Below, piece by piece: positions 51,368 to 61,270 of a stretch of DNA of 64,000 bases. Position numbers and translations under genes: made by a program. The first letter of the stretch is position 1, and the number at the start of each line of letters is the position of its first letter. Origin of the DNA: Bacillus subtilis (GTDB lineage Bacteria > Bacillota > Bacilli > Bacillales > Bacillaceae_C); the NCBI RefSeq assembly GCF_008764245.1, contig NZ_VTQV01000002.1:31091-95090 (forward strand). Reading direction: 5' to 3'. The notes below the pieces were generated by a model that was given only the letters and a program-made list of their open reading frames with translations, was not told where the DNA came from and searched no databases.

Positions 51368-53362
51368 TTAAAGACCCAAAAGATGTTCCGTGCAAAAATC
51401 TCCTGGTGCGGTTCCTTTAAGGAAGTAGGTAAGCCTGAAGGTTGGACACATATCGGTTGCCCATAGACCATTTTCCGGATCCATAGGCACAGCTTCTACA
51501 CCAGAGGGTGGTTTGAAGACATGTTGTTCTTCCGATTGTTGGTCAATGGATTGTTCCATAAATTGAAGCCAAATGTTTTTGGCGTATAATTTATCGGCTG
51601 TTAGTGTAATCTCATCTCCTTGGTCATAGCCCGTCCAAACGACGGAGGCCAATCCGGGGGTAAAACCAGCCATCCAGTAATCTGTATTCGTAGATCCTGA
51701 TTTTCCAGCATAATCCCGACTCATTTTTCCTATCAAAGAGGCTCCTGTCACGGAGGCATATCCGTTTAAACGATGGTCGAATGTACCCATCATCATATGG
51801 CTCATGATAAATGCCAATTGCGGATTTAACACTTGTTCTTGGTTAGGCTTCGCCTTATAAAGTACTTTTCCATTTCGGTCTTCTACCCTTTTAATAAAAG
51901 TCGGTTCCACCTTTTTCCCACCATTGGCAAACATACTATAACCATTGAGGAGCTCTGTTACTCTTAATCCAGATGTTCCTAAAGCCAAAGAAGGCACTGG
52001 CTTCATTTCAGATTGAATGCCAAAGTTTTTAACGGTATTGGCAAGGACTTCTTCCCCTAAAAAGAGATGTGTCTTCACGGCATAAATATTATCCGATAAA
52101 GCAAGTGCTTGCGCCATCGTAATTTCATCATCCGCGTACTTGTTATTAAAATTATGGGGAGTATACTCGGAATTTCCATGATCAAATTCAAAAGTAGTCT
52201 TTTCACTACGAAGTTGAGTGGCAGGCGTAAAGCCATGCTCTAAGGCAGCATAATATAGAAACGGTTTAATCGTTGATCCTGGTTGCCGAATCGCTTGGGA
52301 TGCTCGATTAAACGGACTTTCATCATAATTTCTTCCACCCACCATAGCTGTAACAAATCCGGTTTGCGGATCCATCGCAGCAAAACCCACTTGAATATCG
52401 GATGAATCAGGAATCACCTTTTCAACGACTTCTTCCGCTATTTTCTGTTGTTCGGCATCCAAAGTGGTATATACTTGCAGACCGCCTAAAGCGATCACTC
52501 TTTCATCTAATCCAACCGTCGTTTTTAATTCTTTTTGGACCATATCATAAAAATAGGGAGCCATATCGGCTCGATGATGTGGATGTTTGCCTACCAAAGT
52601 TATTTCTTCCGCTAGCGCTCCTTTTTCCTCTTCAGCTTGAATATACCCATTTTCTTGCATCGCATCTAAAATAAGTTTTTGTCGTTTTTTCGCTTTTTCT
52701 TCTGATTTTAATGGTGAATAGATGCTCGGTCCTTTCGGAATTCCCATAAGTAGAGAAGCTTCTGCTAGAGTTAAATCTTTTGCACTCTTTCCATAATAGA
52801 ATTGACTGGCAGACTCAATCCCGTAAGCTCCATGCCCAAAGTTAATCGTATTTAAATAACCTTCTAAAATTTGCTCTTTATCATAATGGAACTCTAAGCG
52901 TGCCGCATAAATCGCTTCTGATATTTTTCTTCTCCATGTTTTATCCATCGTTAAAAAAAGATTGCGGGCATATTGTTGCGTAATTGTACTGGCTCCTTGC
53001 GTTTTTTGTCCTGCCTGTATATTGGCTAAAATCGCCCCCCCGATTCGTTTAAAGTCAAAACCATGATGTTGATAGAAGGTTTGATCCTCAATGGAAAGGG
53101 TCGCTTGAATGGCAGCAGGGGAAATCTCCTGAATGTCGACCCAATATCTTCGTTCCCCATTGTGACTCTCACCAAAAACCGTCTCATCAGCAGTATAATA
53201 TAATGTTGACTGAGGGATGGCTAAGGGTGGAGGCCCAAGTATTTTAAGATAAATAACAAAAGAAATGAACAGAATAAAAATAAGGCCGATCATCAACAAG
53301 GCAATATAGGACAGCAAACGAATATTTCTCCACTTTTTCTTTAATTTTATTTCTGCCTCCAT
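51368..53362 (-). CDS. pbpG: class A penicillin-binding protein, PbpG (YwhE) type
   Basis: 664 residues. N-terminal anchor span (about 18-40), GT51 glycosyltransferase domain with catalytic E92 in SIEDQTFYQHHG and TITQQYARN, then the transpeptidase domain with S363 in QPGSTIK, the SDN triad (LSDNIY) and KSG (AGKSGSTN). It polymerises and cross-links peptidoglycan. B. subtilis PbpG is forespore-expressed and needed, with PbpF, for the germ cell wall. AGGAGGTG before ATG. Confidence 0.9.
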   Translation of the reverse strand: MEAEIKLKKKWRNIRLLSYIALLMIGLIFILFISFVIYLKILGPPPLAIPQSTLYYTADETVFGESHNGERRYWVDIQEISPAAIQATLSIEDQTFYQHHGFDFKRIGGAILANIQAGQKTQGASTITQQYARNLFLTMDKTWRRKISEAIYAARLEFHYDKEQILEGYLNTINFGHGAYGIESASQFYYGKSAKDLTLAEASLLMGIPKGPSIYSPLKSEEKAKKRQKLILDAMQENGYIQAEEEKGALAEEITLVGKHPHHRADMAPYFYDMVQKELKTTVGLDERVIALGGLQVYTTLDAEQQKIAEEVVEKVIPDSSDIQVGFAAMDPQTGFVTAMVGGRNYDESPFNRASQAIRQPGSTIKPFLYYAALEHGFTPATQLRSEKTTFEFDHGNSEYTPHNFNNKYADDEITMAQALALSDNIYAVKTHLFLGEEVLANTVKNFGIQSEMKPVPSLALGTSGLRVTELLNGYSMFANGGKKVEPTFIKRVEDRNGKVLYKAKPNQEQVLNPQLAFIMSHMMMGTFDHRLNGYASVTGASLIGKMSRDYAGKSGSTNTDYWMAGFTPGLASVVWTGYDQGDEITLTADKLYAKNIWLQFMEQSIDQQSEEQHVFKPPSGVEAVPMDPENGLWATDMCPTFRLTYFLKGTAPGDFCTEHLLGL

Positions 53363-53607
53363 AAACCCACCTCCTGCATTCTAGCAATCTCCTATCAACC
53401 AGTATGAGGAAAGCTTCCCAGTTTTATTCATGAAAAAGGGATTTTTTTGCAAATTCTATGCCGTGAGTATAATGGACTTTCATCTGAAATTTTCTTATAA
53501 TAGAAAAGTTACTAATTACATGAAAAACAGGATTAGATAAGGATGTTTTTCCAGCCTAGCTAGTTTCTGTTACTTAAACTGTATAGAACGTAAAGGTTGT
53601 GCTTTCT

Positions 53608-54051
53608 TTGCTAATTGACACACAAACACCCATAAAGATTCACCTAACGACCAAAATCAAACTGGATCAAGATGAGGAAGCCTATGAACTCACAGTTTTT
53701 GGACGTCATTATCAAAAAGGTGATACAATTTATTTAAAATATGATGAAGTACAAGAACAAGGAACGATCCATACGGTTGTAAAAATCACGAAGGATGAAG
53801 CATTCATCTTACGAACAGGCTTATTGAAAATGCGTTTGAATTTTAAATTGAATGAACAAAAAAGAGGTTCACACGAGAGTGAGCTAGGTACCTTATTTTT
53901 AACAACAGACACAAAACAGTTTGTACATCATGAGACAAATGACCATTGTGACGGTAGATTACATTTAGCTTATGAACTTTCAATGCAAGATACATTAGCG
54001 GGTTTTTACGAGATGGAGATTGTGTATAAGGAGGACGAAGTAAACAAATGA
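53608..54051 (+). CDS. ywiB: YwiB-family beta-barrel protein (DUF1934)
   Basis: 147 residues, calycin-like beta protein, always upstream of argS in Bacilli. Core: [59 protein letters not shown]. The start is uncertain: GTG at 53599 is only 2 nt from AAAGG, so the TTG at 53608 is preferred. The stop overlaps argS by 4 bp. Function unknown. Confidence 0.85.
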   Translation: MLIDTQTPIKIHLTTKIKLDQDEEAYELTVFGRHYQKGDTIYLKYDEVQEQGTIHTVVKITKDEAFILRTGLLKMRLNFKLNEQKRGSHESELGTLFLTTDTKQFVHHETNDHCDGRLHLAYELSMQDTLAGFYEMEIVYKEDEVNK

Positions 54052-55718
54052 ACATTGTGGAACAGATGCAGGAGAATTTAAAAAAAGAAGTTCAGGCGGC
54101 TGTGTTAAAAGCAGGTCTTGCTGAAGCAGAGCAGTTGCCAGAGGTGATGATCGAAACCCCGAAGGACCAAGCACATGGCGATTATTCAACGAACATGGCG
54201 ATGCAATTAGCGAGAATTGCGAAAAAGGCGCCAAGAATGATTGCGGAGGAGATTTCAGCTCATTTCGACCGCTCAAAAGCTTCCATTGAGAAAGTAGAAA
54301 TTGCCGGTCCAGGATTTATTAATTTTTACATGGATAACAGCTATTTAACGAAAATTGTGCCGGTTATTCTAAAGCAAAAGGATGAATATGGATCCTCTCA
54401 AGCTGGGAAAGGTCAGAGCGTTCAAGTTGAGTTTGTCTCGGCAAACCCTACAGGAGACTTGCATCTTGGCCATGCTCGCGGAGCGGCAGTTGGAGATTCA
54501 CTATGTAATATTTTCGAAAAGGCTGGCTACGAAGTGACGCGAGAATATTACATCAATGATGCAGGGAATCAAATTAATAATTTAGCCTATTCTGTAGAAG
54601 CGCGTTATTTTCAAGCATTAGGTTTGGATAAGGAGATGCCAGAGGATGGCTATCATGGGAAGGATATTATTGAGCTTGGTAAAAAGTTAGCAGCAGAAAA
54701 AGGTCAGCAATATGTGCAAATGGATGAGAAAGAACGCTTTGATATTTTTCGTCAATATGGCTTAGAATATGAACTCGCTAAACTGAAAAAGGATCTAGAA
54801 GATTTTCGAGTGAAGTTTGATGTCTGGTATTCGGAAACGTCCTTGTATGAAAATGGAAAGATCTTACCTGCTTTAGAGCAATTAAAGGAAAAAGGCTTTA
54901 TTTATGAAAAAGACGGAGCTACATGGTTTCAGTCCACTGCCTTTGGTGACGATAAAGATCGAGTGTTGATCAAAAAGGATGGTAGTTATACGTATTTGAT
55001 GCCAGATATCGCCTATCACTTAGATAAGCTAGCTCGTGGATATGACCAGCTTATCAATATTTGGGGAGCAGACCATCATGGTTATATCCCCCGTATGAAG
55101 GCAGCGATTGAAGCATTAGGGTATGAACCAAGTCGACTTGAAGTAGAAATTATCCAACTTGTTCAGCTATATAAAGATGGCGAAAAAATGAAGATGAGTA
55201 AGCGGACAGGAAAAGCTGTCACAATGCGTGATTTGGTGGAAGAAGTTGGTTTGGATGCTACTCGCTATTTCTTTACAATGAGAAGTGCGGACACGCATTT
55301 GGATTTTGACCTGGATTTAGCTGTCGCTGAATCCAATGAGAACCCTGTTTATTACGCCCAGTATGCGCATGCTCGTATTTGCAGCATCCTTCGCGCTGCT
55401 GATGAGAAAGGTTTTACATTCGACGAAGATACTCCTGTTGATACCCTTGTAAGTGAAAAGGCGATTCAATTATTAAAACAGCTTGGGGAGTTTCCGCAAA
55501 TGGTTGCAGATGCGGCTGAAAAGAGAATGCCTCATCGTGTTACCCATTATATCTATGAGTTAGCCTCTGCCTTCCATAGTTTTTATAATGCCGAAAAGGT
55601 ATTGAATGAAGAAAATAAACAAGAAACAGCGGCAAGATTAGCACTTGTCAAAGCTGTACAGATTACACTGAAGAACGCCTTAGCCCTTATTGGCGTTTCA
55701 GCTCCGGAAAAAATGTAA
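54048..55718 (+). CDS. argS: arginyl-tRNA synthetase
   Basis: 556 residues, class I. N-terminal additional domain for tRNA D-loop recognition, HIGH-type motif HLGH at 139-142, KMSKR loop (KMKMSKRTG), DALR anticodon-binding domain at the C-terminus. Typical length. Coupled to ywiB by a 4-bp overlap. No T-box leader is present. Confidence 0.97.
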   Translation: MNIVEQMQENLKKEVQAAVLKAGLAEAEQLPEVMIETPKDQAHGDYSTNMAMQLARIAKKAPRMIAEEISAHFDRSKASIEKVEIAGPGFINFYMDNSYLTKIVPVILKQKDEYGSSQAGKGQSVQVEFVSANPTGDLHLGHARGAAVGDSLCNIFEKAGYEVTREYYINDAGNQINNLAYSVEARYFQALGLDKEMPEDGYHGKDIIELGKKLAAEKGQQYVQMDEKERFDIFRQYGLEYELAKLKKDLEDFRVKFDVWYSETSLYENGKILPALEQLKEKGFIYEKDGATWFQSTAFGDDKDRVLIKKDGSYTYLMPDIAYHLDKLARGYDQLINIWGADHHGYIPRMKAAIEALGYEPSRLEVEIIQLVQLYKDGEKMKMSKRTGKAVTMRDLVEEVGLDATRYFFTMRSADTHLDFDLDLAVAESNENPVYYAQYAHARICSILRAADEKGFTFDEDTPVDTLVSEKAIQLLKQLGEFPQMVADAAEKRMPHRVTHYIYELASAFHSFYNAEKVLNEENKQETAARLALVKAVQITLKNALALIGVSAPEKM

Positions 55719-55721
55719 TAA

Positions 55722-55873
55722 GAAAAGCGCAAGCGCCCGTTTAGCGACGTACAAACTTTTTAGGGGCCTAACGAGATAAAGGAAACACGATGAACCCGAA
55801 GGGTGAATCGATGTTGACTTATCGTAGGAAGGCACCGAAAGTTTGCTAGTCGCTGGGCGCTGGAGCTAGATCC
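55722..55873 (+). repeat. dispersed repeat family A, complete copy
   Basis: Arms GCGCCC/GGGCGC, AGCGAC/GTCGCT and CAAACTTT/AAAGTTTG nest around the conserved core GAGATAAAGGAAACACGATG and GATGTTGACTTATCGTAGGAAG. Compared with the 63784 copy (AAATTT/AAATTT) the third stem differs on both sides, keeping pairing. Confidence 0.9.
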
Positions 55874-55908
55874 AAATACTAGCCAAATATTCATTCTTCT
55901 TCGATAAA

Positions 55909-55946
55909 GTAAAAGCCCAGACAGTATGTTCGTCTAGGCTTTTAAA
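55909..55946. terminator. bidirectional terminator between argS and clsB
   Basis: AAAAGCC-C-AGAC / GTCT-A-GGCTTTT. Confidence 0.8.
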
Positions 55947-55987
55947 AATGCGAATTCCAGTGAATTCTAGATGGGGAGAGATAAAGG

Positions 55988-57184
55988 TCACAGCAATCCT
56001 TTTACTAGCCAACCAATTCCTTCCTTCACGCGAACGAACCAGCCTACTTGCTTGAGGTCATGAAGGGAGAGAGTTTCTGATTGCTGAATATCCTTTTCCA
56101 CCGTGTCCTCCGCGTGCGTGATAAAGGTTTTATCGTAAATGAAACAGGTCATCTCATTATTTAGAAAAAAACTGCGATAATCAAAATTAGCAGTGCCAAT
56201 GCTACATAGTTGACTATCAATAATTACAATCTTTGCATGGAAAAAGCCCTTTTCAAATTGATAAACCGAGCCACCTAAGGAAAGGAGCCGCCGTAAATAC
56301 CAAAAAGAAGCTTCTTTTACAATCGGGTGATCGGATGTATTGGGGACGAGCAATTTTAGTTGTACCCCTCTTTTTAGAGCGTTTGTTAGTTCTGAAAAAA
56401 GATTTTTAGGCGGGATAAAGTAGGGTGTGCCAATGACAATGGTATGATTGGCCTTTTGTATGAGCTGGACCCATTTTTTATCTAAATCTACGCCTTCAGA
56501 AGGGAAGATTTGATATTTTAATTCCCCTTCATGAGAAAAATTCTTTTCTTTTACTTGAATATTTTTGCCTGTAGCCCTCTTCCAGTCCAATCTAAATTCC
56601 TGTTGTAAATCAAATACTCCCTTTCCTTGAATCCGAATATGGTAGTCGCGCCAAGGGGATAGTTTGGGGTCTTGGTCAATATATTCCATCCCAACATTGT
56701 ATCCCCCTAAATAACTTATTTTCCCGTCAATAATCGTCGTTTTTCGATGGTTTCGTTGTTGAAGGGAGAAAAAAAGGAAAAGCCATTTTGGTTTATGACA
56801 AAATGCAAATTCAATGCCATGTTGTTGCGCATTCTTAATCCATTTGCGTGGAACCGTTCGACTTCCAAGCCAATCAAGCAGGACATGAATTTTAACCCCT
56901 CTTTTGGCTTGTTCCTCTAAAACGGTAAAAAGAGTCTGACTTAATAGATCATTTTTCACAATATAAAATTGAATTTGAATGGAGGATTGGGCTTGCTTTA
57001 AATCCTCAAAATAGGACTGGAATAACTCCATTCCACTTGTGATCAGTTGTATTTGGCCTTGGCGATCTGGATATTTATTTTCTTTGTATTGCTTGGCATG
57101 TACTCGTTTGCCAAGATGAAAGTTCATATATGCGAGTAGTAATAGGATAGGTATGATAAGTATTATTCCGATAATCCAACCCAT
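55988..57184 (-). CDS. clsB: cardiolipin synthase (YwjE/ClsB-like phospholipase D family)
   Basis: 398 residues, the same length as B. subtilis YwjE. One N-terminal membrane span, then two HKD motifs: H146-K148-D153 (NHRKTTIIDG) and FHAKIVIID near residue 316. Joins two phosphatidylglycerol molecules to cardiolipin. Position before fadF agrees with ywjE in B. subtilis. Confidence 0.9.
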   Translation of the reverse strand: MGWIIGIILIIPILLLLAYMNFHLGKRVHAKQYKENKYPDRQGQIQLITSGMELFQSYFEDLKQAQSSIQIQFYIVKNDLLSQTLFTVLEEQAKRGVKIHVLLDWLGSRTVPRKWIKNAQQHGIEFAFCHKPKWLFLFFSLQQRNHRKTTIIDGKISYLGGYNVGMEYIDQDPKLSPWRDYHIRIQGKGVFDLQQEFRLDWKRATGKNIQVKEKNFSHEGELKYQIFPSEGVDLDKKWVQLIQKANHTIVIGTPYFIPPKNLFSELTNALKRGVQLKLLVPNTSDHPIVKEASFWYLRRLLSLGGSVYQFEKGFFHAKIVIIDSQLCSIGTANFDYRSFFLNNEMTCFIYDKTFITHAEDTVEKDIQQSETLSLHDLKQVGWFVRVKEGIGWLVKGLL

Positions 57185-57324
57185 TGCAAGTCCCCCTTAG
57201 GTCTATTATTCCCTTTTCTACATGAAAAAGATGTCGATTGATAAAAAAAGATGTATAATCTGGTTGAGTAGGGACTACATAAGTAACGCAGTGTTTTTTA
57301 ATATTTTTATATGGAGGAAGTCAC

Positions 57325-58320
57325 ATGAAAAAGTGGAACATCACTCTAATCGCGATAATAGGGCTGTTATTTACGTTATTGACTGGTTGTGGAGCAAATG
57401 CAGATCCTAACACAAATCAACCAGAAGTGAATAAAAACCGGGTAACGGAGGAGTCATCATCAGGAGAAGAAGCTACCTTTCCAGTTACGATTAAAGATGC
57501 TACAGGGAAAGAAGTTGAGATTAAAGAGGAACCAAAACGGATTGTTTCCTTAATGCCAAGTAATACGGAGATCGTGTTTGCTTTAGGAAAAGGAAATGAC
57601 GTGGTCGGCGCGTCTACCGAATATGATAATTATCCTGAAGAAGTGAATGAAATTGAAAAAGTGGCCGCTAACTTTGAATTAAATGTAGAGAAGGTACTTG
57701 CGCTCAAACCTGATCTTGTTCTTGCTCATGGTTCTAACCTTTCAACATGGGAAGGTGGACTAAAGCAATTAGAAGATAGTGGGGTAACGGTACTCGTGAT
57801 TGATGACGCACAAAGTTTTGAAGCAGTGTACCAAACAATTGAAACCATTGGGAAAGCCCTCGGGAAAAAAGATGAAGCTAGTGGAATTGTAGAGAATATG
57901 CAAGCGAAATTAGCAGATATTACAGAGAAAGCAACAAAGATTACAGATGACCAGAAAAAAACAGTCTTCGTTGAAATTTCGCCTGCCCCGGAAATCTATG
58001 CAGCTGGAACAGGAACGTTTATGAATGAAATGTTGGAGGCCATTCATGCCGAAAATATAGTGGAGGAAGAAGGATATCCCACTTTAAATGAGGAAGCCGT
58101 TATTAAGAGTAACCCAGATGTGATCATTGTGAATTATAGTTATATTGAAGATGCAGTTGATCAGGTGTTACAGCGGGCTGCTTGGAAAGACGTCACAGCG
58201 GTTAAAGAAACTCAAGTGTATCAAGTGGACGAAGATCTTGTGAGCCGCTCGGGGCCACGTATCATTGAAGGAGTAGAGGAGCTTGCTAAAGCCATTTATC
58301 CAGAAGTATACGGTGAATAA
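57325..58320 (+). CDS. cobalamin/iron-siderophore ABC substrate-binding lipoprotein (BtuF-like)
   Basis: 331 residues. Lipobox LTGC with C22, then two domains joined by a long helix as in the FhuD/BtuF fold: RIVSLMPSNTEIVFALG at the start, SRSGPRIIEGVEELAKAIYPE at the end. The SLMPSNTE motif favours corrinoid binders such as YvrC/BtuF. No cobalamin riboswitch lies upstream in the 140-bp leader. First gene of a three-gene importer. Confidence 0.87.
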   Translation: MKKWNITLIAIIGLLFTLLTGCGANADPNTNQPEVNKNRVTEESSSGEEATFPVTIKDATGKEVEIKEEPKRIVSLMPSNTEIVFALGKGNDVVGASTEYDNYPEEVNEIEKVAANFELNVEKVLALKPDLVLAHGSNLSTWEGGLKQLEDSGVTVLVIDDAQSFEAVYQTIETIGKALGKKDEASGIVENMQAKLADITEKATKITDDQKKTVFVEISPAPEIYAAGTGTFMNEMLEAIHAENIVEEEGYPTLNEEAVIKSNPDVIIVNYSYIEDAVDQVLQRAAWKDVTAVKETQVYQVDEDLVSRSGPRIIEGVEELAKAIYPEVYGE

Positions 58321-59338
58321 GCCAAGCGTTTCATATAGCCTTACGATTGGCTTTTTGCTGATTACGGTTTTTCTAGGAGTAGGGGTTGGAACGGTGCAGG
58401 TTTCTTTTAAGGAGATGGTTGCGATTTTTGGCAATCATCTTCTTCCTCTTTCATTTCAAACGGACCCCATGCTTGATAATATCGTGGTGAATATCCGCTT
58501 GCCACGCGTTATGTTAGCAGGGCTTGTCGGGGCTTCGCTGTCTTTAGCTGGTGCTGCTTTTCAAGGGCTACTCAGGAATCCATTGGCAGATCCATATACA
58601 TTAGGCGTATCTTCGGGGGCTTCTGTCGGGGCAGTGATCGTGATATTTTTTCAACTTAGCCTTCCCATCTTGGGCTTATTGACTTTACCGATTGCTAGTA
58701 TCATGGCGGCATTTATCACCATTTTTATCGTGTTATTTTTCGCTAAAAAGATTGAGCCTAGCATGAAAGTAGAGACGATTATTTTAACGGGAATCATTTT
58801 CAGTTCTTTTTTGGGGGCCTTTCTGTCCTTGATTATTGCTTTGTCTGGTCAGGAATTACGGCAAATTATTGGCTGGTTGTTGGGAAGTGTCTCGATGCGG
58901 GGGTGGAATTACGTGTGGATCATCCTTCCTTTTTTCCTAATCGGGGCTTTTCTATTAGTACTGAATACGCGAGAATTGAATGCCATGTCATTTGGGGAAG
59001 AACAAGCGCAACATTTGGGGGTAAATGTGCAAAAACGAAAGCAAATCGTCTTAATAGCCGGTTCTCTTTTGACAGGAGCGGCTGTCGCTGTTTCAGGAAC
59101 AATTGGTTTTGTTGGTTTGGTGATTCCTCATTTAACAAGATTATTATGGGGTCCTGATCACAAACACTTACTCCCTTTATCGACGTTTGTGGGAGCGGGT
59201 TTTCTGATCTTAGCTGATTTAGTAGCCAGAACCGTCATTCAACCGGCAGAGCTTCCAATTGGTGTCATTACCGCTTTAATAGGCGCACCCGTTTTTGCTG
59301 TAATACTGATGAGACGAAGATTGAAAGGTAGAGGATGA
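58313..59338 (+). CDS. FecCD/BtuC-family ABC permease
   Basis: 341 residues, nine to ten spans. RNPLADPYTLGVSSGASVGA and GTIGFVGLVIPHLTR are family signatures; the latter is the coupling loop to the ATPase. GTG at 58313 overlaps the binding-protein stop by 8 bp. TTG at 58283 is an alternative with a closer GAGGAG. The stop overlaps the ATPase start. Confidence 0.88.
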   Translation: MNKPSVSYSLTIGFLLITVFLGVGVGTVQVSFKEMVAIFGNHLLPLSFQTDPMLDNIVVNIRLPRVMLAGLVGASLSLAGAAFQGLLRNPLADPYTLGVSSGASVGAVIVIFFQLSLPILGLLTLPIASIMAAFITIFIVLFFAKKIEPSMKVETIILTGIIFSSFLGAFLSLIIALSGQELRQIIGWLLGSVSMRGWNYVWIILPFFLIGAFLLVLNTRELNAMSFGEEQAQHLGVNVQKRKQIVLIAGSLLTGAAVAVSGTIGFVGLVIPHLTRLLWGPDHKHLLPLSTFVGAGFLILADLVARTVIQPAELPIGVITALIGAPVFAVILMRRRLKGRG

Positions 59339-60570
59339 TGATGCTGCAAATTAATCGTGTCTCAGGAGGTTATCCTGGACGGCAAGTGCTAAAGGATCTT
59401 TCCTTTTCAGTTGAGAAAGGGGAACTTTTTGGTATACTTGGTCCGAATGGAAGTGGAAAAACGACCTTATTAAAAATGATAAGCGGTTTATTGCAACCAG
59501 AGCAAGGAGAAATTCTTCTGCAAAACAAGCCCCTTCGTTATTTTTCCGCAAAACAGTTAGCTCAAAAAATGGCTGTGCTGCCCCAGGTTCAGTCAGAAGC
59601 TTTTGCCTATACAGTGAAGGAAACAGTGGCATTAGGCCGCTATGCTCATCAAAAAGGTTTATTTCAGACTAATCGTGAAGAAGATAAAAAAATAATTGAA
59701 GAGGCGATGATGGCAACCGGCGTACAATCCTTTCAAAACCAATTATTGCAGACACTTTCGGGAGGAGAACGACAACGTGTTTTTCTTGCGCAAGCTTTAG
59801 CGCAAAAACCAGAAATTTTATTATTGGATGAGCCGACCAACCACTTGGACCTTTCTTTTCAAAAAGAATTATTAGACCAGTTAATAAGATGGTTAAGGGA
59901 AAAGGAGCTCACGGTCATCTCTATTTTTCATGATTTGAATATTGCCAGTCTCTATTGCGATCGCTTGCTTTTGCTGAATAAGGGAGAAGTTCATATGATT
60001 GGAAATGGGGAAGAAGTGATCCAAAAGCAATCGATCGAAGCGGTTTATCAAACAAAGGTGGAAATGCAGGACCATCCTAAAATGCCCAAGCCGCAAATGG
60101 TTTTGCTTCCAGATGAATGGAGAAGGGAAGATAGAGCGGTCATCGACGAAAAGTGCATACAACTTAAAGAAGGTACACTTTTTATCCAATCTCCTATTCC
60201 TTTGAAAATAAGGGGCTCGGATGGCAGAACCGGGTGGGAAAGCCAATTCAAGCTAGCAGAAGGCTTGTCCTCTAAAGATTTTCAATATGGCACATATGAA
60301 AAGAATTTTATTGTGACCTGGGCGGATTCCGACAAGCATCTTTTCCACCATGCCATTTTTGTAAATGGCTTCCTGTCAAATGAAGGTTATGTACGAGCGG
60401 TAATGGCGGTTAGTGAAATTAAAACGCTACTATTAGGGGAAAATGAAGGGCAGTTTATCATAGCTGCTTCGCAAAATGGACAGTCTGTAGATCCGAGTGA
60501 CTTGCGTGTGATTTTACATAATGGGATTAAGCGACAAATAGATTCCATCCATCGCTCTGGTTCATTTTAG
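59335..60570 (+). CDS. BtuD/FecE-type ABC ATPase with an unassigned C-terminal domain
   Basis: 411 residues. The normal ATPase covers about 1-255: Walker A GPNGSGKTT, signature LSGGERQR, Walker B LLLDEPTNHLD, and the family ending VYQTKVEMQDHPKMPKPQMV. About 150 further residues follow (REDRAVIDEKCI...GIKRQIDSIHRSGSF). B. subtilis YvrA also has an extended tail, often described as CbiZ-like (adenosylcobinamide amidohydrolase). I cannot confirm that CbiZ motifs are present here. If they are, the transporter would salvage corrinoids. Confidence 0.85.
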   Translation: MMMLQINRVSGGYPGRQVLKDLSFSVEKGELFGILGPNGSGKTTLLKMISGLLQPEQGEILLQNKPLRYFSAKQLAQKMAVLPQVQSEAFAYTVKETVALGRYAHQKGLFQTNREEDKKIIEEAMMATGVQSFQNQLLQTLSGGERQRVFLAQALAQKPEILLLDEPTNHLDLSFQKELLDQLIRWLREKELTVISIFHDLNIASLYCDRLLLLNKGEVHMIGNGEEVIQKQSIEAVYQTKVEMQDHPKMPKPQMVLLPDEWRREDRAVIDEKCIQLKEGTLFIQSPIPLKIRGSDGRTGWESQFKLAEGLSSKDFQYGTYEKNFIVTWADSDKHLFHHAIFVNGFLSNEGYVRAVMAVSEIKTLLLGENEGQFIIAASQNGQSVDPSDLRVILHNGIKRQIDSIHRSGSF

Positions 60571-60605
60571 AGTTATGGATAGGCCTCATGACAAAATTTC
60601 AACCG

Positions 60606-60643
60606 AAAGCAATTACTTACCAAAGTAGGTAATTGCTTTTTTT
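60606..60643 (+). terminator. terminator of the importer operon
   Basis: AAAGCAATTAC/GTAATTGCTTT followed by TTTTT. Confidence 0.9.
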
Positions 60644-60698
60644 GGTCTAGGAAATTATAAAATTCTCGACTTGTGGATAACTGTTTACGTTGCGGTTT

Positions 60699-61096
60699 GA
60701 CATCCAGCTCCAGCGCCCAGCGACTAGCAAACTTTCGGTGCCTTCCTACGATAAGTCAACATCGATTCACCCTTCGGTGTCTAGCTACAGGCGGCAGGGG
60801 CTCGAGGTCAAATAACCCTGAACCTATGAAGGGAAAACCGCCCTTCCTAGGTTCAGGAACATTTGCTTGTCGCCCCTAAGCAGCCGCCTTCCGCTTTTCG
60901 TGGTTCATCGTGTTTCCTTTATCTCAGGCCAACAGGAAGTTGGTCAGAACGGCGTTGCGACGTACAAGGATGTACTAGTGCAGACGAAGCGACAGGACGT
61001 CGCGATTGAGTCTGCCGCCAGGACGGCGCGATTTTAGCCGTTCAGCCTTATTATCCAAGTTTGTACGTCGCTAAACGGGCGCTTACGCTTTTGTTC
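60699..61096 (-). repeat. composite repeat: family A with inserted family B and an AGGA-loop hairpin run
   Basis: Family-A right end (60699-60776), then a complete family-B unit (60783-60899) whose inner stem is CCTGAACCTA/TAGGTTCAGG, then family-A core (GTGTTTCCTTTATCTC). After that come CCAAC-AGGAA-GTTGG (60929), GTACA-AGGA-TGTAC (60962), GCGAC-AGGAC-GTCGC (60989) and CGCC-AGGAC-GGCG (61016). The tip GTTTGTACGTCGCTAAACGGGCGCTTACGC closes it. No gene in the 700-bp gap except regulatory DNA of fadF. Confidence 0.87.
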
Positions 61097-61206
61097 TTGG
61101 CTTAGATATACCGGCTAACAATTTGCCATTCTAGGAATAAAGTAGTTTGATCCAACATACTTTGGATAAAAAACAATTAAAAGATCTAGAGATGTCTATT
61201 TTGCTA

Positions 61207-61236
61207 TTGACTGAATGACCATTCATTTTATATGAT
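61207..61236 (+). promoter_or_regulatory. fadF promoter with embedded FadR operator
   Basis: TTGACT (61207-61212), 18 bp, TATGAT (61231-61236). The spacer holds TGAATGACCATTCATTTT (61212-61229), matching the Bacillus FadR box TGAATGAMTANTCATTCA at most positions. FadR would block the promoter until long-chain acyl-CoA accumulates. B. subtilis fadF is a FadR target. Confidence 0.8.
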
Positions 61237-61270
61237 GGATACATTAAGATACGAAAAGGGAGTGCTAGGA

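Noticed and set aside
53363..53607. T-box or other leader before ywiB-argS
   Set aside because: No T-box sequence and no specifier-like stem seen; the gap shows nothing beyond A/T-rich promoter-like DNA.
57185..57324. Cobalamin riboswitch before the BtuF-like gene
   Set aside because: The leader is only 140 bp and the B12-box core was not found.
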